Source: Candidatus Heimdallarchaeota archaeon
Lineage (GTDB): Archaea; Asgardarchaeota; Heimdallarchaeia; JABLTI01
NCBI GenBank assembly: GCA_030602675.1
Contig: JAUVZH010000096.1
Span: 1 to 8,399 of the forward strand
Length of the DNA stretch: 8,399 nt
Reading direction: 5' to 3'
Shown piece by piece: positions 1 through 6,009 of this stretch. The notes under the pieces were generated by a model. That model made no database searches and was not told where the DNA came from. It saw only the letters and a program-made list of their open reading frames with translations. The position numbers and the translations under genes were made by a program. Position 1 is the first letter of the stretch. Each line of letters starts with the position of its first letter.

Positions 1-428
1 GGTATTTCATTCAATGTTTTATCTAAAATAGCAATCATTTTTATTATGGATTTGTAATCGATTTTTGCAATTATTGAACCATTCTTTCGTGTTGATTCGA
101 AGCCTTTTATATCCAAAATTTGCACTAATGGGACTATTGGAAATGTCTTACCTGTTATTTTTGAGAGAAATTTAATATCGTAAACATAAAAATCGTTACT
201 GTCAGGATACAGCATTCCACAAATGTTTTGGTGGATTTTCTTCGCAAGTTCAAGAGCTTCTTTCAGATTATCTTTTGAACCCTCAAATCGAATGTTTACT
301 TTACCTGGGAAATAATCAGCTACGATATCAACTATTTTGATTTGTTTTTGTAATGCTTCAAGAAACAGTATTGCTTCATTTGTAGTTGATACATTCAAAA
401 CCATTTCTTTTGATGTCAACTTTGCCAC
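1..428 (-). CDS. DUF2067-like archaeal protein, partial (3' end outside window)
   Basis: A reading frame on the minus strand starts at GTG (426-428) and stays open to the window edge, giving 142 residues without a stop. The GTG is preferred over an in-frame ATG eight codons in (402-404). It is preceded at 7 nt by a good ribosome-binding site, GGTGGAG (complement of 436-442). The protein begins (M)AKLTSKEMVLNVSTTNEA. It continues as alternating helix and strand, with a segment like FPGKVNIRFEGSKDNLKEAL around residues 38-57 and a later part resembling a second small alpha/beta unit. Length, pattern and position directly after csl4 remind me of the uncharacterised archaeal family DUF2067, but this is recalled resemblance, not a search result. 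It is too long and too different to be RpoL, another known csl4 neighbour. The 35-bp gap to csl4 and its own ribosome-binding site suggest one operon. Function is unknown; an RNA-related role is only suggested by the neighbour. Confidence 0.6.
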   Translation of the reverse strand, partial: MAKLTSKEMVLNVSTTNEAILFLEALQKQIKIVDIVADYFPGKVNIRFEGSKDNLKEALELAKKIHQNICGMLYPDSNDFYVYDIKFLSKITGKTFPIVPLVQILDIKGFESTRKNGSIIAKIDYKSIIKMIAILDKTLNEI

Positions 429-463
429 GATATTTCTCCACCTTAAAAGAAAAAAATTGAGAG

Positions 464-1030
464 CTAAAGTCTAGCTCTTCCGTAGTCTTCTGCTACTTTT
501 CTTGGTTCAACACTACCACAGTTATCGCATTTGAGAGTTCCTCTTCTGAGGTATCTTAATCGTTCTCCACAAATGCTACATAAAGCATAAATGACGCCTA
601 GTTCATTATAAGTTGTTGTAAATTGTAATGGAATTGTATGAGCATCCACTATTTTTCCTCTTATAATATCTCCTTCTTTAATGGCATCAAACATTGTATC
701 AAGATAAGATCTTGTGCATTGAGATATATGCATTATTGCAGAATATGTAGGTTCTACTGGCTTACCATTTAGGTATTTTACTCCAATAGCAGTCATGTGC
801 TTATTTACATTTTCTGCTTGCCCTATAACTACATCGCCCTTTTTGGGAACTAATGGTTTTCTTACTTTAGGGAAGATACTTACAGTTCTTTTCTTTTTAT
901 CCATAAAAACTGTGCCAGTAACATTTGCATAAATTAATCCACTGGTTGCATACGTTCCTTCTCCAGGCAATGCTTCTTCGATATTACAAATGCTATCTCC
1001 TGGTAGAAGAAATTCGCCATTGCTTAACAT
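464..1030 (-). CDS. csl4: Exosome complex RNA-binding protein Csl4
   Basis: This is the archaeal exosome cap subunit. It sits on the Rrp41/Rrp42 ring in the cytoplasm and helps recruit RNA for 3'-to-5' degradation or tailing. The 188 residues show the expected three parts. The N-terminal beta domain (about 5-58) contains the family-like LPGEGTYATSGLIYANVTG. A central S1 RNA-binding domain spans about 62-140 (KKGDVVIGQAENV, then IKEGDIIRGKIVDAH). A C-terminal zinc ribbon has ligands C151, C154, C168 and C171. Length and domain order are normal for the family. The ATG start fits the N-terminal alignment I would expect. Upstream on the minus strand there is only a weak AAGGACGG about 11 nt away. 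The stop lies 35 bp before the DUF2067-like gene, so the two are probably co-transcribed from the divergent region to the right. Confidence 0.93.
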   Translation of the reverse strand: MLSNGEFLLPGDSICNIEEALPGEGTYATSGLIYANVTGTVFMDKKKRTVSIFPKVRKPLVPKKGDVVIGQAENVNKHMTAIGVKYLNGKPVEPTYSAIMHISQCTRSYLDTMFDAIKEGDIIRGKIVDAHTIPLQFTTTYNELGVIYALCSICGERLRYLRRGTLKCDNCGSVEPRKVAEDYGRARL

Positions 1031-1365
1031 TCTACTATATACCGTCCTTTCATTTCGTCCTTACTATTGACCAAAACTACTAACATTTAAATCTAGTTCT
1101 AATGTTGATAACTTTTAACTATTTTCTTTGTAGTTTGGTTACTGTTTTCTTTACTCTTTTTCTATCTTTATCTAGCAAATTCTATCTCTTGTATGTTTCT
1201 TTTCGTTTCAGATTATATGATTTTTCCTTTTATTACATTCGTAATTATTATTCCTTCTGTTCTTAGATACCTTACCAACTAAAAGTTATTAACCTTAACA
1301 TAGAAAGTAAAAAATAATAAGTTATAATAATTCGTTTCGGTTAGGCTACTCATGAAGGTACAATA
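1031..1365. promoter_or_regulatory. Divergent intergenic region between csl4 and the radical SAM gene
   Basis: This 335-bp AT-rich stretch has no convincing gene and must hold two divergent promoters. For csl4 (minus strand) a TATA-like TTTAAA lies at 1086-1091, about 55 bp before the ATG. For the radical SAM gene (plus strand) a TATA-like TTATAATAA lies at 1322-1330, predicting transcription start near 1352 and a very short leader. An exact decamer, ATAACTTTTA, occurs at 1108-1117 and again in inverted orientation at 1280-1289, each just upstream of one of these TATA boxes. The middle (about 1120-1260) is pyrimidine-rich on the plus strand. I see no RNA gene there. All promoter calls are by eye. 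Confidence 0.5.
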
Positions 1366-2970
1366 ATGAAAAATAATACTTTGAACATTGCTGTGGTTGA
1401 TGCAACGGCTGCTGGGAAAGGTCGTAGAAGATTTACTCGAGATGCTATCGGTAGTGGTGTTAGAAGTGTATGTGGTGTTTTGGAAAAGTGTTCAATTAAA
1501 TCTAGGATTTTCTTAGCAGAAGATGTTCTTGACAATGGATTCCAAGGTAAATTCTCACATTTATTTATTAGTGGTATGACCATGGATAAAGTTGCTGTTA
1601 ATAGAATAATCAAATTATGGCGAAAGAATTTTTCCGGTAAAGTTGTTGTAGGCGGTCCTATTACTTCAGAACTAGCAGATTCTCTTTTTTCTACTAAAGC
1701 TGATCTAATCGTCATTGGCGAAGGAGAATTTACTATTGAAGAATTGATTAGAAATCACTACTTTTCATCTAATGGTTCTATCGATAATATTGAAACTATA
1801 AACGGCATAGGGTATTTTGATGAGGAAAATGAAGTTGTAATTAACAATTTTAGGAAATATTCGACTAGAGAAGAGTTCCACTCATTTAAAGCATCAACTG
1901 AACGTATACTTGATTACCCTAATTATTTTTCAGCAAAGGTTTATGTGGAATGTGTTAGAGGATGTTCAAATTTTGGAGGAACTAGGTTAAAATTAATAGA
2001 TGGTCGTGAATGTTCTGAATGTGGTTATTGTGATAGCGATTGCATAGATGATAGAGCAAATTGCCCAGCTGAAATTCCTCCAGGTTGTGGTTTTTGTAGT
2101 GTTCCAAGTCTTTTTGGTCCTGCAAAAAGCAAGACTGTTAATCATATTGTAAACGAAATCAGTCAGTTACTAGATTATGGTGTGAAGAGAATCATATTAA
2201 GTGCACCTGATTTTCTTGATTTTGGACGTGATGATTTAGTCGCCCCAAAACCTTTGTTTAACCCTACTAATCCTGAAGCAAATGCCGATATGATTGAGAA
2301 ATTGCTTTCAAAAATATGCTCATTAGAAAAGGTGTCATCTGGAAGTGCTTGGATTGAAGTAGAGAATATCAAGGCAACACTTTTCACAGAGGAATTAGCT
2401 AAAATATTATCTAAATATCTACCTAACACACCTTTCTCGATTGGTTGCGAAACTGGTAGTGAATCTCATGCAAAACTATTAGGTAGACCTAGTGGACCTA
2501 ATGATACACTGCGAGCTGTGAAAATTGCTCATAAATATGGCTTAAGAGCACATGTTTATTTCATTCACAGTCTACCAGGACAGAATATGGAAACTGCTAA
2601 ACTCATAAAAAAACTGGAACCTTATATTGAGAAAGTAACTATATACCGTTTTAGACCATTGCCATTTTCTGCTTTTGGTGATTATCCTGAACCACAGCCT
2701 GCTGTAAGAAACCTCGAAAGTAAATTGATATCAGAAGCAGCAAATCAAGTAAATCTTTCTAAAAAGAAAGATCTTGTCGGTGAAATTATCAGAGTCATTA
2801 TTAGTGAACCAAATTATCGTGACAAAAATGGAACCATTGCTTACATTCTCGGAGGGGGACCTATGGTCGCTGTTGAAAACTCTCGAGATAAAATTGGTGA
2901 AATACTTGAAGTTCAGGTTATAAGAGCTCTTTCTGACAAATTAATTCTCGGAAAAATTAGAGTTTCATAG
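1366..2970 (+). CDS. Radical SAM protein with B12-binding-like N-terminus and C-terminal TRAM-like domain
   Basis: The protein has 534 residues. Residues 5-130 look like the Rossmann-type cobalamin-binding domain of B12-dependent radical SAM enzymes: GKVVVGGPITSE at 91-102, then ADLIVIGEGE at 112-121. No DxHxxG histidine is visible. The radical SAM core spans about 190-440. Its cluster cysteines are best read as C200, C241 and C244 (RGC, then PPGCGFC), with the later family-typical SIGCETGSES (358-367) and IHSLPGQ (400-406). The first gap is 40 residues rather than three, and the insertion contains C216, C219, C222, C226 and C233, a CxxCxxCxxxC ferredoxin-like pattern. Residues about 470-534 resemble a TRAM domain, as in MiaB-type methylthiotransferases, which suggests an RNA substrate. 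The N-terminal GKGRRRFTRDAIGSG stretch recalls a family of archaeal radical SAM proteins whose substrate I do not know. The exact reaction (methyl transfer or sulfur insertion) is undetermined. Weak AAGGT precedes the ATG. Confidence 0.85.
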   Translation: MKNNTLNIAVVDATAAGKGRRRFTRDAIGSGVRSVCGVLEKCSIKSRIFLAEDVLDNGFQGKFSHLFISGMTMDKVAVNRIIKLWRKNFSGKVVVGGPITSELADSLFSTKADLIVIGEGEFTIEELIRNHYFSSNGSIDNIETINGIGYFDEENEVVINNFRKYSTREEFHSFKASTERILDYPNYFSAKVYVECVRGCSNFGGTRLKLIDGRECSECGYCDSDCIDDRANCPAEIPPGCGFCSVPSLFGPAKSKTVNHIVNEISQLLDYGVKRIILSAPDFLDFGRDDLVAPKPLFNPTNPEANADMIEKLLSKICSLEKVSSGSAWIEVENIKATLFTEELAKILSKYLPNTPFSIGCETGSESHAKLLGRPSGPNDTLRAVKIAHKYGLRAHVYFIHSLPGQNMETAKLIKKLEPYIEKVTIYRFRPLPFSAFGDYPEPQPAVRNLESKLISEAANQVNLSKKKDLVGEIIRVIISEPNYRDKNGTIAYILGGGPMVAVENSRDKIGEILEVQVIRALSDKLILGKIRVS

Positions 2971-3002
2971 CCTTTTTATCAAATGTGATAACTAAAAACT
3001 AA

Positions 3003-3018
3003 CCCGAAATTTTTAAAA
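3003..3018 (+). promoter_or_regulatory. Candidate BRE/TATA promoter for pcn
   Basis: CCCGAAA followed directly by TTTTTAAAA looks like an archaeal BRE plus TATA box. It predicts transcription start near 3040 and an untranslated leader of about 80 nt for PCNA. A second TATA-like ATATATATT at 3078-3086 would give a leader of only about 15 nt, just long enough to keep the strong ribosome-binding site. Which one is used cannot be told from sequence. Confidence 0.5.
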
Positions 3019-3110
3019 TAGAGATAATAGAAAGATACGAAGTATAAAAACGAAGAAGTTAAAAGAATATTTACTGCATATATATTAGGAAGTGTTGAAT
3101 TATCTAGAAA

Positions 3111-3115
3111 GGAGG
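3111..3115 (+). promoter_or_regulatory. Strong Shine-Dalgarno site of pcn
   Basis: GGAGG, within AAAGGAGGA, lies 7 nt before the PCNA ATG at 3123. It is the strongest ribosome-binding site in the window and fixes the start. Most other genes here have weak or no such site, so PCNA is probably translated at a high rate. Confidence 0.8.
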
Positions 3116-3122
3116 ACAAAAA

Positions 3123-3869
3123 ATGACTCTCAAAATGATTTTAGCAGACGCAAAAATTTGGAAAAATATTGTTGAATCACTCACTTTATTAGATGAAGCT
3201 AACTTTATCGCATCAGAAAGAGGTATTGAATTACGAGCTATGGATCCCAGCAGAGTTGCAATGGTTGACTTTTTCCTACCAGCAAATGCTTTTGAAGAAT
3301 ATGAGTGCTCTGAGGTTACTCGTTTGGGAATCAATCTTGATGAAATGACTCAAATTATGAGAAGGTCTGGTACCTTAGATGAACTCGTAATGGAATTAGA
3401 AGGAACAGCAAAATTAGTTATGACATTTAAAGGTCAAAACATTCGAAGTTTTGGTATCAGCTTACTTGATTTAGGTGAAAGTGAATATCCTGCACCAACA
3501 ATTGATAGTAAAGCAAAAATCAAACTTACAGCTGAGGCTTTACAACAAGCAGTTAAAGATGCTGAAATTGTTGGTGATCATATACGAATTGTTGCTGATG
3601 ACAATGGAATAACACTCTCTGCCTCAAGTGAAACGAAGGATGTTAAGATTTTTATTGAAAAGGACAGCGACGTAATCGCAGAATTTAATGTTAAAGAAGA
3701 ATCAAGCGCAATGTATTCTCTTAGTTATTTAACTGAAATGACTAAAGCCATTAAGGCAAGTGAATTGGTTATGTTAGCTTTTTCAGCAAGTATGCCCATT
3801 CAACTAGAATTTCCAATTGTTGCTGGAGGAAAATTAACCTATTATCTTGCACCAAGAATTGAAACTTGA
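3123..3869 (+). CDS. pcn: DNA polymerase sliding clamp (PCNA)
   Basis: This is the archaeal proliferating cell nuclear antigen, a ring-shaped clamp on DNA that tethers replicative polymerase, FEN1, ligase and RFC through PIP-box contacts. The 248 residues match the usual family length. The signature stretch ERGIELRAMDPSRVAMVDFF (32-51) is directly recognisable. The interdomain connecting loop lies around 116-130 (LGESEYPAPTIDSK). The second domain ends in the expected PIQLEFPIVAGGKLTYYLAP (225-244) and a short RIET tail. The ATG follows a strong GGAGG. No truncation is seen. It is followed after 186 bp by a GINS subunit on the same strand, a pairing in line with the known archaeal clustering of replication genes. 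Only one PCNA is present here, so homotrimer or heterotrimer cannot be judged. Confidence 0.97.
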   Translation: MTLKMILADAKIWKNIVESLTLLDEANFIASERGIELRAMDPSRVAMVDFFLPANAFEEYECSEVTRLGINLDEMTQIMRRSGTLDELVMELEGTAKLVMTFKGQNIRSFGISLLDLGESEYPAPTIDSKAKIKLTAEALQQAVKDAEIVGDHIRIVADDNGITLSASSETKDVKIFIEKDSDVIAEFNVKEESSAMYSLSYLTEMTKAIKASELVMLAFSASMPIQLEFPIVAGGKLTYYLAPRIET

Positions 3870-3886
3870 GCAGGTTCTGTCTTGTT

Positions 3887-3908
3887 TATTGGTAATTTAT
3901 TACCAATA
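3887..3908. repeat. Perfect inverted repeat just after pcn
   Basis: TATTGGTAAT and its exact reverse complement ATTACCAATA are separated by only TT, 17 bp after the PCNA stop codon. A pyrimidine run (CCTCCTTTCTTT, 3909-3920) follows. As RNA the arms could form a hairpin of about 9 pairs with a four-base loop, so it may end or stabilise the PCNA transcript. As DNA it also looks like a dimeric-regulator binding site. The sequence alone does not decide between these. Confidence 0.7.
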
Positions 3909-3962
3909 CCTCCTTTCTTTAACACCGACAGTTTGGAAAAAATTGGAGTTGTGGTAATAACA

Positions 3963-3991
3963 ACTTACTTTAGTGAGAAGTAAAAGTAAGT
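3963..3991. repeat. Second inverted repeat in the pcn-GINS spacer
   Basis: ACTTACTT (3963-3970) pairs with AAGTAAGT (3984-3991) across 13 nt. It precedes a weak TATA-like GTATAGAAA (3992-4000) that could drive the GINS gene starting at 4056. It might be an operator or a weak hairpin. In DNA this AT-rich, an 8-bp arm is only modest evidence. Confidence 0.35.
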
Positions 3992-4055
3992 GTATAGAAA
4001 AAAATAGCAATGAAGGACACTCTGCAGCTAAAGCAGTAAGGTTGTTGCATAATAA

Positions 4056-4658
4056 ATGGCAAAGGATGACCAGTATAAGCAAATATTTCAACTTTGGAGA
4101 AGTGAAAGAAGATCAAACAAATTGCTTGAAATAAAAGGTGGTATGTATTCCACCATTCGACAACAAATTACTTCTCTAGAAAAAGAATTAGAAAAAATAG
4201 ATTCAAAGGATAAAGCATCAATCCAAGTTATTAGCGCAAGGATTGAACGATTAAATAAAATTCTACGTGATTTATCAAAACTTAGGATGCATAAAATAAT
4301 CCATGATTTGTTTAATAAAACCTTAACTAAAAGTGGGCTAGCAGCAGAAGAAGTAGATTTAGTTAATAGTCTTGAGAGAATTTTCGATGTGCATCATAAG
4401 AAGAGCGTTTTAGGTGAAGCAATTCCTGAAGTAGGCAAGGACTTTAATTTAGTTAAAGATAATGAAAACAGCTTCAGTTTGATGACGGTTAGAATACTAA
4501 AGGATATTCCTGAAATAGTAGATACTTCGGCTAAGGGGAAAACTAAAAGATCATTTGGACCTTTCAAAAAAGAAGACGTTGTTAGGTTACCTTTTGCTTA
4601 TGCACAAACCTTGATAATGAAAAATGCTGCAGATAGGGTCGATCTCCCTAATCTGTAA
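4056..4658 (+). CDS. GINS complex subunit (Gins51/Gins15-like)
   Basis: GINS joins MCM and Cdc45/RecJ-like proteins in the archaeal replicative helicase complex. The 200-residue protein has the order A domain then B domain, typical of Gins51 (Sld5/Psf1-like) rather than Gins23. Residues about 3-110 are a helical A domain (KQIFQLWRSERRSNKLLEI, then a coiled helix ending RDLSKLRMHKIIHDLFNKTL at 71-90). A linker follows to about 140. The small beta-rich B domain spans about 141-195 (MTVRILKDIPEIV, then FGPFKKEDVVRLPFAYAQTL at 167-186). Family identity rests on this pattern and on its place after PCNA. No clear Shine-Dalgarno lies at the ATG; AAGG sits about 14 nt upstream. It may share PCNA's transcript or use a weak promoter in the spacer. 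It ends 23 bp from the convergent rps27e. Confidence 0.85.
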   Translation: MAKDDQYKQIFQLWRSERRSNKLLEIKGGMYSTIRQQITSLEKELEKIDSKDKASIQVISARIERLNKILRDLSKLRMHKIIHDLFNKTLTKSGLAAEEVDLVNSLERIFDVHHKKSVLGEAIPEVGKDFNLVKDNENSFSLMTVRILKDIPEIVDTSAKGKTKRSFGPFKKEDVVRLPFAYAQTLIMKNAADRVDLPNL

Positions 4659-4681
4659 AATTTAATTCATTTTTCATTGAA

Positions 4682-4879
4682 TTATTCTTTCTTTTCAGGT
4701 TCTACAATTTTACCAAGAATCTTGCATTTTCCACCAGCAGGTTTTGCTAAAAGACAATTGCAAACAAGACATTTTACTTCTGTGGAAGCATGATTGAAGA
4801 CTCTTTGTACTTTATTACAATCCGGACATTCTACTTGTAAGAATTCTGATTTTGGTCTTGGGATTAATGGTTCGGACAC
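4682..4879 (-). CDS. rps27e: Small ribosomal subunit protein eS27
   Basis: eS27 is a small zinc-binding protein of the archaeal and eukaryotic 30S/40S subunit. The 65-residue length is normal. The zinc finger ligands are C18, C21, C37 and C40 (VECPDCNKVQRVFNHAST, then VKCLVCNCLL), followed by the family-typical AKPAGGKCKILGKI (45-58). The start is GTG (4877-4879). An ATG at 4888-4890 is out of frame and runs into a stop. The only ribosome-binding candidate is GGAG (complement of 4892-4895), about 12 nt from the GTG and inside a potential hairpin. The gene is convergent with the GINS gene. Its usual archaeal partners rpl44e and aIF2-alpha are not in this window. A TATA-like TTTTAAA on the minus strand (4940-4946) could be its promoter. 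Confidence 0.93.
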   Translation of the reverse strand: MSEPLIPRPKSEFLQVECPDCNKVQRVFNHASTEVKCLVCNCLLAKPAGGKCKILGKIVEPEKKE

Positions 4880-4888
4880 AGTTAATAC

Positions 4889-4910
4889 ATACTCCTAAGT
4901 ATCTTAGTAT
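4889..4910 (-). promoter_or_regulatory. Leader hairpin around the rps27e ribosome-binding site
   Basis: Read on the minus strand, AUACUAAG (complement of 4903-4910), a three-base loop AUA and CUUAGGAGUAU (complement of 4889-4899) fold as a stem of about eight pairs with a GGA bulge. The GGAG of the only visible ribosome-binding site lies in the right arm. The DNA core CTAAG-TAT-CTTAG is a perfect inverted repeat. Ribosomal proteins often regulate their own translation, so this may be a control element. That is inference. Confidence 0.4.
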
Positions 4911-4939
4911 TATTGTTTTGACAAACTCAAGGTTCAGCA

Positions 4940-4946
4940 TTTAAAA
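4940..4946 (-). promoter_or_regulatory. Candidate TATA box of rps27e
   Basis: TTTTAAA on the minus strand is placed so that transcription would start near 4917. That gives a leader of about 38 nt containing the hairpin at 4889-4910. No strong BRE is seen next to it. Called by eye. Confidence 0.35.
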
Positions 4947-5010
4947 CTTACTACAAGTCACTTTTATTAGTGCAGACTTGTTCATCTAAGAAATTTTAGA
5001 ACTTTTTAGG

Positions 5011-5709
5011 TTATTTGAGAACGTATCCACAATTATAACAATATTCCCTATTTGGTTCAAAGGGATTGTCGCATATTGGGCAAATTCCCTGGGCTAATTT
5101 TTCTTCTCTTTCCCTCAATTCTTGAGCACTTGCCCTTCTAACCTCAGGCATCGTTGATTCGCTTTTTGCAGGCATTTTCTGGATTAACACATAATTATCT
5201 TCAATAATAAAATTCGGATCTTCTGTAAGTGTTTCAATCACACTTTCAATAGGGATCATTGTAATGGTACTTATCCACTGTAGGCTGGTTTTTTCCTTAT
5301 TACTCACTAATTCTTTTATTTTTATTTTCTTTCCTTCTTTTGACTGAAAATTTATTTCTCTTAACTCCTCAGCTTTTCTGTATTGCTGAATTTCTGATTC
5401 TTTTGCTTTTTCTTCGTTCAAAATTTTCTTTCTTGTTTGTTTGATTACTCGTTCATATTTACGTTGTTTAGTCCTAGTATATTCTGATTTCTCATAGGGA
5501 TCAACACCAGCATCTTTGTATCGATAGTCTCTTTGAGCTCGTATTTCTATTGGTAGAGAATCTTTCTGAGTATCTTTTTTCATCAAGAAAACATCTCCTC
5601 GTTGTTCTCTTCGTAGTCTTCGAGCAAATAGGACTATAAAACCAATTATTACCATGCTTACAATAAGGATCGCTATTCCGGCCATTATCCAACTAAATAA
5701 ACTCGCCAA
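5011..5709 (-). CDS. Membrane-anchored protein with coiled coil, winged-helix-like region and C-terminal zinc ribbon
   Basis: I do not recognise the family. The 232 residues fall into clear parts. One N-terminal membrane helix (about 8-30) is followed by RRLRREQR, so the rest should lie in the cytoplasm. A highly charged, probably coiled-coil stretch covers about 72-125. A segment at about 128-178 (KIKIKELVSNKEKTSLQWIS, ending IIEDNYVLIQK) looks like a small winged helix of the kind found in PCI-type or archaeal scaffold proteins. A charged helix at 192-207 leads to a zinc ribbon with C210, C213, C224 and C227 (CPICD, CYNCG). The start is TTG at 5707-5709, with ATG at codon 9 (5685) as an alternative; neither has a Shine-Dalgarno. 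The TATA box at 5743-5750 would give a leader of about 15 nt for TTG. A membrane-tethered regulatory or adaptor role is a guess. Confidence 0.75.
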   Translation of the reverse strand: MASLFSWIMAGIAILIVSMVIIGFIVLFARRLRREQRGDVFLMKKDTQKDSLPIEIRAQRDYRYKDAGVDPYEKSEYTRTKQRKYERVIKQTRKKILNEEKAKESEIQQYRKAEELREINFQSKEGKKIKIKELVSNKEKTSLQWISTITMIPIESVIETLTEDPNFIIEDNYVLIQKMPAKSESTMPEVRRASAQELREREEKLAQGICPICDNPFEPNREYCYNCGYVLK

Positions 5710-5742
5710 TCAAATACACAATTAATAATTTCGTGAATGACT

Positions 5743-5750
5743 ATTTATAA
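5743..5750 (-). promoter_or_regulatory. TATA box of the 5011-5709 gene
   Basis: TTATAAAT on the minus strand, preceded by the BRE-like GCAAAG, is a good archaeal TATA box. Transcription would start near 5722, only about 13 nt before the TTG codon. That favours near-leaderless translation and explains the lack of a ribosome-binding site. Confidence 0.55.
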
Positions 5751-5810
5751 CTTTGCAATCTAAAAGGTGTGTGTTTGTGTAGAAAATGCTCAAAACATAA
5801 GTCACAAAAA

Positions 5811-5822
5811 AGATTAAAAATA
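5811..5822 (+). promoter_or_regulatory. Candidate TATA box of the tRNA-Arg gene
   Basis: AGATTAAAAATA is the only good TATA-like element upstream of the tRNA. It would place transcription start near 5842, about 14 nt before the mature 5' end, leaving a short leader for RNase P. Confidence 0.4.
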
Positions 5823-5855
5823 GATAGCTAATGTCCTCAATTAATAACTAATAGT

Positions 5856-5933
5856 AGGCCCGTAGTTCAGCCCGGATAGAATACTCGGCTTCGGACCGAG
5901 AGATCGGCGGTTCAAATCCGTCCGGGCCTGCCA
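5856..5933 (+). tRNA. tRNA-Arg, anticodon TCG, CCA encoded
   Basis: A full cloverleaf can be drawn. The acceptor stem is AGGCCCG with CGGGCCT (5923-5929). The D stem is GTTC with GAAT, closed by one G-T pair. The anticodon stem is CTCGG/CCGAG around the loop CTTCGGA, with anticodon TCG at 5891-5893, reading CGA arginine codons. The variable loop is five bases. The T stem is GGCGG/CCGTC with one G-T pair, around TTCAAAT. The discriminator is G and CCA is encoded (5931-5933). No intron is present. The last 28 nt occur again at 6747-6774, so this gene is the likely attachment target of an integrating element and was left intact by it. Confidence 0.97.
5906..5933 (+). repeat. Proximal copy of the tRNA-derived att-like direct repeat
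   Basis: The T arm, 3' acceptor strand and CCA of tRNA-Arg form the first copy of a 28-nt direct repeat. The second lies 841 bp downstream and matches 27 of 28 positions. Including the next five bases (cTTCT versus tTTCT) the match is 31 of 33. Tyrosine recombinases commonly use tRNA 3' ends like this as attachment sites. Confidence 0.75.
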
Positions 5934-6009
5934 CTTCTGCTTCAAATTAATAATTACTATTCATATTAACATACTTTGAAGGAAATAATAAATCACTAGC
6001 AAAAATAAT

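Noticed and set aside
1352..1366. Tiny leader peptide (ATG AAG GTA CAA TAA) overlapping the radical SAM start
   Set aside because: Four codons without a ribosome site; its AAGGT is more simply the weak ribosome site of the main gene.
1350..1715. 121-residue open frame on the minus strand
   Set aside because: It is antisense to the radical SAM gene, which has clear domain features on the plus strand.
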